NCBI RefSeq assembly: GCF_001750285.1 | Contig: NZ_MAMP01000026.1 | Span: 1-42,905 of the forward strand | Origin: Domibacillus iocasae | GTDB lineage: Bacteria > Bacillota > Bacilli > Bacillales > Domibacillaceae | DNA: 42,905 bases | Reading direction: 5' to 3' | Part shown: positions 1 through 7,586 of the stretch, piece by piece | Numbering within the stretch: the first letter of the stretch is position 1 | How the letters are laid out: every line of letters starts with the position of its first letter | Notes under the pieces: generated by a model | What the model was told of the DNA's origin: nothing | Seen by the model: only the letters and a program-made list of their open reading frames with translations | The model's database searches: none | Translations under genes and position numbers: made by a program

Positions 1-352
1 TGCGAGAATGACTGGCTTCCTCGCATAAGTAGAAATTTCTACTTGTGATCTTCTGCTTTCTCTTAGAAAGCTTATTAGATCAATGATCATTTTCAGCTTA
101 AAATCAAATCATTCTCACATAAGTAGAAATTTCTACTTTTCCACCTGTGCGAGAATGACTGGCTTCCTCGCATAAGTAGAAATTTCCACTTTTCCACCTG
201 TGCGAAAATGACTGGCTTCCTCGCATAAGTAGAAATTTCTACTTTTCCACCTGTGCGAAAATGACTGGCTTCCTCGCATAAGTAGAAATTTCTACTTTTC
301 CACCTGTGCGAGAATGACTGGCTTCCTCGCATAAGTAGAAATTTCTACCTGA
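1..352. repeat. 53-bp tandem repeat array with two dyads per unit
   Basis: Six copies of the palindrome AAGTAGAAATTTCTACTT begin at 27, 121, 174, 227, 280 and 333. The last five are spaced exactly 53 bp apart. The rest of the unit is nearly identical between copies and carries a second dyad, TGCGAG...CTCGCA, with a 13-nt loop. The copy at 174 has one base change that breaks its palindrome, and the first copy is split from the others by about 76 bp of unrelated DNA. The array lies upstream of the putative replication or DNA-binding gene at 717, so iterons, an origin or a partition site are possible. It is not a CRISPR, because the inter-palindrome segments are the same in every unit. The array runs off the left end of the window. 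Confidence 0.9.
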
Positions 353-490
353 GTTAATTGAATAAATTTGAAAGCGAATTCTAGTGGGATTTACAAGGAA
401 AAAATTGTGGTGTATGGTAGATAAAAATAAAGAAAAAGCGTTATAAAACAACGTTTAAGTTCAAATTTAAGCAAAATAAAAAGGCAAAAG

Positions 491-686
491 CGTGTTAAGG
501 AGTGTTGACCGCACCCTCTTAACCGTCTATCGTGATACAGCCACGATAAACACCTGCTTTCACCTTGAAAACTTTATGTTTTCATTATACGGGAAACTAT
601 ATGGTTCTTCAATGGTGAAAAATTCCTCTATTGGATCTCAAAAGGGAATTTAAGACGTGTTTATCGTATAGCGATAAACACGTCTT
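491..686. promoter_or_regulatory. Hairpin-rich leader before the winged-helix gene
   Basis: Three dyads are visible. The first is GTTAAGGAG.../...CTCTTAAC at about 494-522. The second is TATCGTG (528-534) with CACGATA (542-548). The third is a perfect 15-bp stem at 652-666/672-686 followed by T residues. The word CGATAAACAC occurs at 544 and 672 and inverted at 657-666, so it may be a protein-binding motif. The third hairpin could act as a terminator or attenuator, and it ends only 30 bp before the start codon at 717. Between 353 and 490 I see only AT-rich sequence. Confidence 0.6.
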
Positions 687-716
687 TTTATGTTTTCTGA
701 GAGGAGATACAGGAGA

Positions 717-1706
717 ATGAGCAAACATGTGAAGCTATCAACTAAAGAATTTCAATTTCTATACAGCTATCAATCTTACACTGAAAATCGAAAGCAGCAA
801 CAAGAGCAGAAACTTAAAATCTTGAGCAAAGTCATCTCTGCCTATGGAGATACCTATTACAACCTAAAAGAAAAAACACGCCAGGTCGTGGAGATGATTT
901 GCTGGTTCTCTGCTGAAAAAGGATATTGCTTTGCAAAAGAAGACTACTTTGCGAATCGTTTTGGGGTCTCTGCCAAAACAGTCCGTAATATTTTTAAGAA
1001 GCTTCGAGAAGCGGGTTTGGTCTGCACGATTTACCGTCATTCCACAACACAAAACGGCCTCGGAGCAGCGATTCATTTTTTCCTGGACCATCCTTACTTC
1101 GGAGTCTGGGAAAAGAAGTTTCATCTCCCTACATTCCAAGCTGGTTGCCAAGCTGAAAATGAGGAAATCCCTTGCGAGAGTAAGGACGATCACCCTAAAA
1201 AAGTTTCTACCAAGTATTTATCTTTTTCTAAAGATCTTTTAAAGATCTTACGTAAAGAAAACCGTCTTGATTATACATATACTCCTAAAAATGTTCCTGA
1301 AACATTTGTCAAAACCGTAAAACCGTTTTTTAGTGAAGCCAAGGATATTTACACATTATGGGGAAAGGCTGTGCTTGCTTATCAAAAATTCAACTTATCC
1401 AACGTATTAGAAGACTATAGTGAAACGGTCATTGAAGCCTTCAGACAGTCTATATTTGCCCATAAGCATAGAAAGATCCGAAAAGACTTTACCGGCTATT
1501 TTTACGGTACACTTATGAAGATGTTCACCTACAAAAAGCGAGAAGAAACCTTTGATAACCATCCAACTTTTTTTAACTGGCTGGAAGATCCGAAAAATGA
1601 ATATTCCTTACGTTTTGAAAAAAAGAGTTGGCAGCAGGAAATAGAACATTTAATAGCAAAAGAGGAACGCACGTTAGCATTTGAGCTAGAAGAAATTCCT
1701 TATTAA
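717..1706 (+). CDS. Winged-helix DNA-binding protein, candidate plasmid replication initiator
   Basis: A 329-aa protein. Residues about 70-105 form a recognisable winged helix-turn-helix (a YFANRFGVSAKTVRNIFKKL helix pair followed by a basic wing). The C-terminal half is charged, with an aromatic-rich segment that I cannot assign. An upstream ATG at 690 is possible, but it overlaps the end of the 652-686 hairpin. ATG 717 is preferred because it follows purine-rich GAGAGGAGAT. The gene stands alone behind the 53-bp repeat array, an arrangement typical of plasmid initiators and their iterons. No other Rep candidate is visible in the window. The initiator role is an inference; a transcription regulator is the alternative. 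Confidence 0.75.
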   Translation: MSKHVKLSTKEFQFLYSYQSYTENRKQQQEQKLKILSKVISAYGDTYYNLKEKTRQVVEMICWFSAEKGYCFAKEDYFANRFGVSAKTVRNIFKKLREAGLVCTIYRHSTTQNGLGAAIHFFLDHPYFGVWEKKFHLPTFQAGCQAENEEIPCESKDDHPKKVSTKYLSFSKDLLKILRKENRLDYTYTPKNVPETFVKTVKPFFSEAKDIYTLWGKAVLAYQKFNLSNVLEDYSETVIEAFRQSIFAHKHRKIRKDFTGYFYGTLMKMFTYKKREETFDNHPTFFNWLEDPKNEYSLRFEKKSWQQEIEHLIAKEERTLAFELEEIPY

Positions 1707-1871
1707 CTGTTTTTAAATTGATAATATTGAATTTTGATCTATGTGTTAAATTCACATTAACTGTATTATTTAAAGACGTCTATATAACGTTTTTTCCTCA
1801 AAAAAGGTAGCTCGCTGAATTTTCTACAAGCTACAATAAGATATGGTTTTTGTAATTAAAACTTGTGTTTC

Positions 1872-2072
1872 CTATACTTTGAAACTGTTTTTCGGTTTGA
1901 CATGAGTTTTACTTTCGCTCCAGTAATTGTGGTTATAATTTAATGCCGAAAGATACAGGTTATTATGAAATGCACCTGGTTTTTGTGTTAATTTAATATT
2001 TTTCTTATTGATCAGGATGTATTGTGCCCCGTCTTGCCATACAATCAAATGCTTCTTTTCTTTGTCAGTGTT
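1872..2072 (-). pseudogene. Possible protein remnant, 67 codons, no clear start
   Basis: An open minus-strand frame lies between two stops and reads like protein (it includes HLIVWQDGAQYILINKK), but it has no good start codon or ribosome binding site. It lies in decayed DNA next to an IS remnant, so it may be the tail of a lost gene. I do not recognise the family. The rest of 1707-2209 shows no supportable gene. Confidence 0.25.
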
Positions 2073-2209
2073 TTAGAGCCAAAGGCCAAATCTATGTTTA
2101 ATCGTTTGAACAAGCAATAACCTGTACTAGACTCTAGCAAAATTAAATAAAAGCAATATACTTACAAAGGATGATATATTCGTGGAAATTTGGAGTTAGT
2201 ATAGTTTCA

Positions 2210-2422
2210 TGGACACAGTTTAATTAAGTCCTTACAATTATTTTTGAGAGGGTTTATCATACGCAGTACACAGACTACCGGGCAGCAAAGCTGGCCATGT
2301 TCCAGTTTATAGAAGGCTGGTATAACCGAAACAGAATCCATAGCAGCATCGGCTATCAAACATCACAAGCTGTTGAAGACCAGGCTACAAGGACAGCTTA
2401 AGACTTAACTTTTTTGTGTCCA
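2210..2422 (+). mobile_element. Internally deleted IS3-family element with both ends kept
   Basis: The left end begins TGGACACAGTTTAATTAAGT. The right end, read inward, begins TGGACACAAAAAAGTTAAGT. These match as imperfect terminal inverted repeats of the IS3/IS150 kind. Only about 210 bp remain between the ends, including the last 50 or so codons of the transposase. No clear target duplication is visible. This is a non-autonomous relic that could in principle still be moved by a related transposase acting in trans. Confidence 0.7.
2246..2401 (+). pseudogene. IS3-family transposase C-terminal remnant
   Basis: The open frame ends at TAA 2401 and encodes ERVYH, then FIEGWYNRNRIHSSIGYQT. This is the typical end of the IS3-family DDE integrase domain (the WYN-R-H-SIGY signature). 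The catalytic DDE residues and the OrfA helix-turn-helix are missing, so it is not functional. It lies inside the 2210-2422 element and reads toward its right inverted repeat. Confidence 0.75.
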
Positions 2423-2801
2423 AATTATTGACTCAAATCCAGTTCTTTCAATATGCCAATTGCTTTTTTTAACCTTCTTTTAACATTAGCTATTTCTCCA
2501 CCCTAAATAAAAACATACGTTCAAATTTTTAAATAACTATTTTATTTTTTAAACGACTTTATTATTCGTGAACAATACGGTGTCTACTCCTACTTGTTCT
2601 TGAACTAAAACCCCTATTAGTTGAAGAAAACTCATAATTTAATATCTTAAAAGTTTTATTCGTCCCAAGTCTTTAGAGGACGGCATGAATTTATTTGAAC
2701 ATTCTAGGAACCACGATTCAGCAGATTTATTCATTTCTCCGACAAGACGGCGGTTACAAATTAGGAAGCTAGGGTATTTTTGTACTAAAGAGGTGTATAT
2801 A
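2423..2801. other. Intergenic stretch before vsr
   Basis: This 380-bp region is AT-rich. I see no supportable gene or strong hairpin in it. The frame open from 2685 runs into vsr but lacks a ribosome binding site. It is a boundary between IS debris and the more GC-rich restriction island. Confidence 0.4.
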
Positions 2802-3224
2802 ATGGCCGACAACATGACACCGGAACAGCGCCGGAAAAATATGCAGGCCATACGCTCACAGTCAAAACTGGAAAACAGAGTGACGAAAGAGCTCTGGCGC
2901 AGGGGCTTCCGTTTCCGCAAAAATGATCGTTCCCTGTTCGGAAAACCAGATATTTCTATAAAAAAGTACAAGACGGTCATTTTTATTGATTCCTGTTTCT
3001 GGCATGGATGCGAAGTGCACGGCAACCGTCCGAAAAGCAACCAGGAATACTGGGACAAAAAGCTTGAGCGGAATAGGAACCGCGATGAGGAAGTAAAGGC
3101 TTTTTATGAAGAGCACGGCTGGAACTATAAACGGATCTGGGAGCATGAATTTAAAGCAGATTTTGATAAAGCAGTTGATGAAATTGAATCGTTTATCAAC
3201 CAGGCAAAAAAAACGGCACCTTAA
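2802..3224 (+). CDS. vsr: Very short patch repair (Vsr) mismatch endonuclease
   Basis: A 140-aa protein of normal Vsr length. Vsr nicks DNA 5' of the T in T:G mismatches that arise when 5-methylcytosine deaminates, so it protects sites methylated by a partner cytosine methyltransferase. Visible motifs are the N-terminal MTPEQRRKNMQAIRSQ, the catalytic Asp in KPDI (D50), and FWHGC with His68 and a further His73, followed by the basic KLERNRNRD segment. ATG 2802 is chosen over an upstream in-frame ATG at 2685 because an AGAGGTG ribosome binding site lies 7 bp before it and the conserved family start follows. It converges on the cytosine methyltransferase gene at 3248, its natural partner. Confidence 0.95.
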   Translation: MADNMTPEQRRKNMQAIRSQSKLENRVTKELWRRGFRFRKNDRSLFGKPDISIKKYKTVIFIDSCFWHGCEVHGNRPKSNQEYWDKKLERNRNRDEEVKAFYEEHGWNYKRIWEHEFKADFDKAVDEIESFINQAKKTAP

Positions 3225-3244
3225 CACCGGCGCCGTCTTTTTTG
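3205..3244. terminator. Bidirectional terminator between vsr and the methyltransferase
   Basis: The stem ACGGCACC/GGCGCCGT (3213-3220/3229-3236, one mismatch) has an A tract on the left and a T tract on the right. It sits between the convergent genes and overlaps the last vsr codons. Confidence 0.75.
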
Positions 3245-3247
3245 TTC

Positions 3248-4441
3248 TTATAGATTCAGTACAGTCTGCTTTTCAGCTTCATCGGGCTGCTCTTCTTTAA
3301 CGTTTTCTACTTCATCGATAGTTACTTTTCTCTGCCCGCGGAGATTCTCAAGCTGAAGCTTTTTCGCTGGCTCTACCCATTCGTACTCTATGCCCGCAAA
3401 AGACTTCAAGATGGCTTCAAATACGATCTGCGCCCCTTTAACAGGCACTGCCATGCCGATCTGCTTTCTGACGGCTTCTTTGCTTCCCTGGAAAACAAAA
3501 TCATCCGGGAATGTCTGCAGGCGGGCTCTCTCGCGGTTTGTCAGTGCACGGAGCTCTTCCCAGTGATACATGTGAGTCCCGCCGCCGCCGCTGCCGGTTA
3601 CAGTATATGCTGGGCGCTCAGGATCAAGACGCTTGTAGATCGAGCTTAGACGCGCTCCCTTTACATTCAGCTGGAGTTCTTCAGGAATTCCTGCATACCA
3701 GGCATTTTCACCGGGCGGAATATAGCTCAGCATTTCCTTCACTTTCTGTGTATGTTTAGGCATTTCATGGTTTGGTGCATCTTCTGGGATAGGCGGCTCG
3801 GTAATCGCCTGGGCAGATGTTACATAGTCAGTGGATGACAGGGTTGTCGGCGCCGGTACTCTGAACTCTATACCTTTTGCTGCCCAGTCATTTCTGATTC
3901 CAACAATGATAATGCGGTGCCGCGCCTGCGGAATTCCATACTGTTCAAATTTATACAAGTGAGGCGTTAACTTGTATCCGCACTCTTCCAGCTCTGTTAA
4001 GATTTGAATGAACGCTTTTCCTTCATTGGCGCTCTGCAGGCCGCCGACATTCTCCGCTACAAAAAACTTTGGCTGGTATTCCTTTAGTACTTTTACCCCG
4101 TATGAATAAAGAGGACCGTATGTACCATTCAAACCGTGCTTTTCACCGACATTGCTGTAGTCATTGCATGGGAAGCCAAACGCAAAGCAGTCAATTTCTT
4201 CAAGCACTGTTTTGTCGCCTATCGGCAGCTGTTCAACTGGTCCGCAGTGAACGGACGGATCTTCTATATCACCGCAGATATTATAGCGGAACGTACTGCA
4301 TGCATTCGGATCATAGTCATTTGCCCAGGCATGCTCTATCCGCCATTCTTTTCCTGTTTCAGGATGCACAAAGCCAGCCATTTTAGCACCAAGACTCAGC
4401 CCCCCAGGACCGTTAAACAGCTCTCCTTTTTTAAAGATCAT
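3248..4441 (-). CDS. DNA cytosine-5 methyltransferase
   Basis: A 397-aa C5 methyltransferase that would transfer methyl from S-adenosylmethionine to cytosine C5. Visible motifs in order: motif I ELFNGPGGLSLG near the N-terminus, motif IV GFPCND with catalytic Cys near residue 92, motif VI ENVGGL, motif VIII QARHRIIIVG, then a target-recognition region, then LTNRERARLQTFPDDF (motif IX) and IGMAVPVKGAQ (motif X). The usual PCQ is PCN here. Start 4441 is preferred over 4492 because AAGGAGAGG lies just upstream and motif I follows at once. It probably protects against one or more nucleases in this island. The target sequence cannot be read from the protein. Confidence 0.93.
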   Translation of the reverse strand: MIFKKGELFNGPGGLSLGAKMAGFVHPETGKEWRIEHAWANDYDPNACSTFRYNICGDIEDPSVHCGPVEQLPIGDKTVLEEIDCFAFGFPCNDYSNVGEKHGLNGTYGPLYSYGVKVLKEYQPKFFVAENVGGLQSANEGKAFIQILTELEECGYKLTPHLYKFEQYGIPQARHRIIIVGIRNDWAAKGIEFRVPAPTTLSSTDYVTSAQAITEPPIPEDAPNHEMPKHTQKVKEMLSYIPPGENAWYAGIPEELQLNVKGARLSSIYKRLDPERPAYTVTGSGGGGTHMYHWEELRALTNRERARLQTFPDDFVFQGSKEAVRKQIGMAVPVKGAQIVFEAILKSFAGIEYEWVEPAKKLQLENLRGQRKVTIDEVENVKEEQPDEAEKQTVLNL

Positions 4442-4522
4442 ATATAAACCTCTCCTTATTACCTCTATTTTAACGAAAATACGTTCTTGCATACTCGTAC
4501 GCTATTCATTTTACATGTTTTC

Positions 4523-4557
4523 AAAAAAAAAAGCTGCTTTAATGGCTGCTTTTTTTT
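4523..4557. terminator. Putative Rho-independent terminator
   Basis: An A10 tract and GC core are mirrored by GCTGCTTTTTTTT, forming a short stem between two minus-strand genes. It could stop transcription in either direction and would separate the 127-aa gene from the methyltransferase gene. Confidence 0.55.
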
Positions 4558-4585
4558 AAAATTATCAATTTTTGATGCAAAATGA

Positions 4586-4969
4586 CTATTTTTCTTTTGT
4601 TACACCCAGCAGTTTAATGACCATGCCCGTGCGGAAATGAAAAATATCCTCGTAAGTGATGCTGCCAACGTCCACGCTGTCCTCATTTTCGATGTTCCGC
4701 ACAAAGATCAGCCTTCCTGCCAGACGGTGAGTGTCTCCGTATTCACATGTTAGTTCAAATACAGGATTCAGCGTTTTTTCAAAGCCCCTGTCATCGACAA
4801 TGACGGCTATTTCGCTACTGTAGTCGAGAAATTCATAGCCGTCTGAAACTAAATGATGTTTCAGTTCCCGGTCCAGCTCATCACTGGTTTCATTGCGCAT
4901 CTTAATAACTTCAGCCTTCAATTTGGTTGTGTCTGTATCAAAATACAGCATATATGCTTGAATCATCAT
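4586..4969 (-). CDS. Hypothetical 127-aa protein of the restriction island
   Basis: A mixed alpha/beta soluble protein with no signal peptide or membrane segment. The C-terminal half (about residues 68-120, including a GRLIFVRN strand) loosely recalls DUF3846-type small proteins, but this is weak. ATG 4969 follows GAAAGGCG at a good distance. The gene is divergent from the HNH nuclease gene at 5099 and upstream of the methyltransferase on the same strand, with a putative terminator between them. It may regulate or accompany the restriction genes; no function is assigned. Confidence 0.7.
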   Translation of the reverse strand: MMIQAYMLYFDTDTTKLKAEVIKMRNETSDELDRELKHHLVSDGYEFLDYSSEIAVIVDDRGFEKTLNPVFELTCEYGDTHRLAGRLIFVRNIENEDSVDVGSITYEDIFHFRTGMVIKLLGVTKEK

Positions 4970-5098
4970 TGTCGCCTTTCATTTTGCCAATATGACATAT
5001 ATTTTGGAGAATCTTTTCCAAGTAAGTAGTATGATGTATTCTAACATGTATTTATTAATCAACCTAGTAATCATCTTTAGTGCTAAGGAGTTATTTGA

Positions 5099-6052
5099 AT
5101 GCTGAGCGAAAGTGTACATACAGGTATTTTGAAAAAGTTTGAAGCTTTAAAGGGAGAAACGCTGGTTGGAAAAGGGCCAATTAAAGGTCTCAACAAAGAA
5201 AACCGGGTTCCTGCAGATCAATTTGTCCCAGAAAAGCATATTCTGCATGATTTAATCCGAGGTTTTTACAAGCCGAAGGACATGCCTTATCTGCTTTCAT
5301 ATCAAGCAACTGAATCAAATGAAAATTATGGCCGGCAGATTATATGGAAAGATCAAAGCAAAGCGGAATTTGAGATGATTGAAATGCGCCCTCCATCCGG
5401 TCTGAAAGATAATAGGAAAGCCGGAGATATAGCGGCTGCACGCTATAATTTACAGAATGGGATACCTATTGGAATTCTTCATAAAGTTGAAAAAGGCGTT
5501 AATGCCGTTTTAGGATTGGGGAAAATTGTTGAAGAAAATGAGCAGGGCGTTTTTATTGTAAAACCATACACTTTGAAAAAAGATTTGCCGCCTTCTGAAG
5601 AGCAGGAAGCTGCTCTCGTTTTTGAAACAAATGAAATTGAGAATAATATAGAGCTTTTCACAGAGGTTCTGCAGGAAATAAAACGCCGCAGAGGACAGCA
5701 GAAGTTTCGCCATCTGCTTCTATTAAAATATGATTCCTGCGCTGTATGCGGAATATCCGCTACCTATACAAAAGCAAGCCATATAAAGCCCTGGTCTGCC
5801 AGCAGTGACTATGAACGGCTCGATGTCTATAACGGCCTGCTTCTGTGTCCCAATCATGATTACCTGTTCGATCAGGGTTTAATCTCGTTCGATGCTTCCG
5901 GGAGAATTAAAATCTCACCTTTGTTATCCGCAGCTCATCTGGATAAATTTGCGGTTAATGATGAAATCCGCATCGAAATGGACAGCACGATTGGTGCATA
6001 TATGGACTATCACATGAAAAATATATTCAGAGCAGCCGGCTCTATCCAATAA
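5099..6052 (+). CDS. HNH endonuclease, probable restriction enzyme
   Basis: A 317-aa protein. The C-terminal third (about residues 195-275) is an HNH module: CAVCG (first Cys pair), ASHIKPW (catalytic His of the beta-beta-alpha-metal motif), NGLLLCPNHD (Asn and zinc ligands) and LFDQGLISF. The N-terminal ~190 residues carry no catalytic motif that I recognise; they would fit a DNA-recognition domain. ATG 5099 follows AAGGAG by 8 bp. It faces the PD-(D/E)XK gene at 6108-6893 and is divergent from the 127-aa gene. HNH proteins of this layout are often annotated as restriction endonucleases next to C5 methyltransferases. The specificity is unknown. Confidence 0.88.
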   Translation: MLSESVHTGILKKFEALKGETLVGKGPIKGLNKENRVPADQFVPEKHILHDLIRGFYKPKDMPYLLSYQATESNENYGRQIIWKDQSKAEFEMIEMRPPSGLKDNRKAGDIAAARYNLQNGIPIGILHKVEKGVNAVLGLGKIVEENEQGVFIVKPYTLKKDLPPSEEQEAALVFETNEIENNIELFTEVLQEIKRRRGQQKFRHLLLLKYDSCAVCGISATYTKASHIKPWSASSDYERLDVYNGLLLCPNHDYLFDQGLISFDASGRIKISPLLSAAHLDKFAVNDEIRIEMDSTIGAYMDYHMKNIFRAAGSIQ

Positions 6053-6055
6053 GCC

Positions 6056-6085
6056 GGCTCCCGCAGCAAGGAGCCAGTCTCTTCA
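6056..6085. terminator. Weak terminator-like hairpin after the HNH gene
   Basis: The stem GGCTCC/GGAGCC (6056-6061/6070-6075) is followed by a T-containing tract, between convergent genes. An overlapping GCCGGC repeat gives an alternative fold. Confidence 0.4.
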
Positions 6086-6107
6086 TCATTATGTGATTTT
6101 GTATTCT

Positions 6108-6893
6108 TTACACTCTGCTCGGTGCCTGATGAAACAATACGTTCAAGTCTGTCTTCAGCCAGTTTATAGGCAGACCCATATTCTTTTTCGCATCGAGCGG
6201 TACACTTAAATAAATATCTGCTTCAGTAAAGCCCTGTGTCCTAATGCGTTTATTGATATAATTGTGCAAATGATTTAAATCGTTGACACGGTTACTGGCA
6301 TAAGGCAACACTTTTCTCTTTAACGGACGGTCTCCCTTGTTATATACGAACCATTCCTGGTTATCTTTTGATGAAAAGAAGTCATGATGATAAGCCCATC
6401 CTGTGATTTCCCCTGAAATTGCCGGAATGCTTAAAATCCGTTCCGGATTATTTCTTAAGATACGGCTGACAGGCATGTTTTCTGAAAAGCGAACCATAAT
6501 GTAGCAGTCTGCCATGGGAGCCCCGGTTTTTAGATCTTTGAACTTATGCTCTTCAACCAGAAGCCACTGAGCCCGGTGGGATGATCCTTTAATATCAATA
6601 CGGACAGGCAGAAGGTTTCTGTCAATGTACATATTCACGTCGCCATTGTCTGTATGAAGCGGATCCGTATAATGGCTGAAGTCCAGCTGTACTTGAATGT
6701 TTGAATAATGCTCTTCTATAATCGCTTTAAACAAGCATTCGGCGAGTTTGTCTGTAAGCTGGTCAGCAACAAATTCATTTCTGGCCCGAATTTCTTCAGT
6801 GCCATATTGTTTTTTGCTTTGACTGCTGTTTTCCCAGGCATACACCGCAAAGTCATAACAATAGCGAATGGTTTCATTTGTTATAAAATCCAA
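6108..6893 (-). CDS. PD-(D/E)XK-type nuclease, probable restriction endonuclease
   Basis: A 261-aa protein. The core fits a PD-(D/E)XK fold: GDVNMYID with Asp85, then RIDIKGS with Asp100 and Lys102, then QWLLVEEHKF as the next strand. This D...D-x-K spacing is that of restriction-type nucleases; the family is not further recognised. It begins at ATG 6893 and is transcribed divergently from the 179-aa/AlwI-like pair, with an exceptional palindrome in the shared promoter region. It converges with the HNH nuclease. It may be a second restriction activity or a modification-dependent nuclease. Confidence 0.82.
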   Translation of the reverse strand: MDFITNETIRYCYDFAVYAWENSSQSKKQYGTEEIRARNEFVADQLTDKLAECLFKAIIEEHYSNIQVQLDFSHYTDPLHTDNGDVNMYIDRNLLPVRIDIKGSSHRAQWLLVEEHKFKDLKTGAPMADCYIMVRFSENMPVSRILRNNPERILSIPAISGEITGWAYHHDFFSSKDNQEWFVYNKGDRPLKRKVLPYASNRVNDLNHLHNYINKRIRTQGFTEADIYLSVPLDAKKNMGLPINWLKTDLNVLFHQAPSRV

Positions 6894-6920
6894 TATTTAT
6901 CCCTACTGCTATATTATGTA

Positions 6921-7000
6921 TTTACAGAAAATTATATAATTTAAATCAATGGAAAAATAATTCGGATCCGAATTATTTTTCCGTTGATTTATTCTGTAAA
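6921..7000. promoter_or_regulatory. 48-bp near-perfect palindrome centred on GGATCC, with outer dyad
   Basis: The arms 6943-6966 and 6967-6990 match at 23 of 24 positions around a central GGATCC (6964-6969). A further pair, TTTACAGAA (6921-6929) and TTCTGTAAA (6992-7000), encloses it. It lies between divergent nuclease genes starting at 6893 and 7047, so an operator controlling both is the best guess. As RNA it would be a strong hairpin and might also block read-through. The AlwI family named after its founding member includes an enzyme that cuts at GGATC. Confidence 0.75.
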
Positions 7001-7046
7001 GTTAGTTTTAGAAAGAACAGTGCTTTACAGGCGGTGAAAAAATTGT

Positions 7047-7586
7047 ATGGACTTAGAAAGAACAAATGACCATTTGAAGAACTTAAAAGGCTTATTTGAA
7101 ATGCATTTGAGTTCAAAGCTTCTTTTTGAGGAAATATTCGGTCCATTAAAAAAGACAATGAAAGAAAGCGAAATAAACAAGCTTCTTTCGGAAAAGACAG
7201 GCAAAGGGCTCAACTCTATATACCGTGACAAAAACACTGGAGTAGCTTTCAACGCAGTGATGTTCCTTCGATATTGGAAAGCGCTGCTTGAAATCATTGA
7301 GGAAAACGGACTGAATAAAAGCAGCATTCCAAGTATTGAAGATCTAATCGAAAAATATAAAAACAGCATTGAGGCCATTTCATCGGTTGAAGATGCTAAA
7401 GATTTGGAAGGCGCGATAAACAGCTATTTTCCGCTCATTGTTGAGATCATCATATTCTATGAAAAAAACCCACTGCCGGCTGATAAAACAGCAAAGCGCG
7501 AAATGTTAGAAATATTAAAAGCAAGAAAGGATATTCAAGACGCTCTGATCCTGGAAAGAATGGGAAGGATGACTAAAATTGACTGA
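7047..7586 (+). CDS. Unknown 179-aa helical protein coupled to the AlwI-like nuclease
   Basis: An all-alpha, charged, soluble protein with no nuclease, helix-turn-helix or membrane motif that I can see. ATG 7047 follows AGGCGGTG. Its last 8 bp overlap the TTG start of the AlwI-like gene, so the two are translationally coupled and probably work together. In heterodimeric type IIS enzymes a small subunit carries a second catalytic centre, but no D...D/E-x-K signature is present here. A controller, specificity or inhibitor role is equally possible. Confidence 0.82.
   Translation: MDLERTNDHLKNLKGLFEMHLSSKLLFEEIFGPLKKTMKESEINKLLSEKTGKGLNSIYRDKNTGVAFNAVMFLRYWKALLEIIEENGLNKSSIPSIEDLIEKYKNSIEAISSVEDAKDLEGAINSYFPLIVEIIIFYEKNPLPADKTAKREMLEILKARKDIQDALILERMGRMTKID

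Noticed and set aside
1-352. Possible type V CRISPR array because of GTAGAAATTTCTAC palindromes
   Set aside because: The segments between palindromes are the same in all units, so there are no spacers. No cas gene is nearby. The palindrome order does not match a Cas12a crRNA stem.
93-451. Minus-strand frames encoding repeated peptides in the 53-bp array
   Set aside because: They are by-products of the repeat with no ribosome binding site and no protein family.
2685-3224. Longer vsr starting at 2685
   Set aside because: The extra 39 residues are not part of the Vsr family and lack a ribosome binding site; ATG 2802 has one and gives the conserved start.
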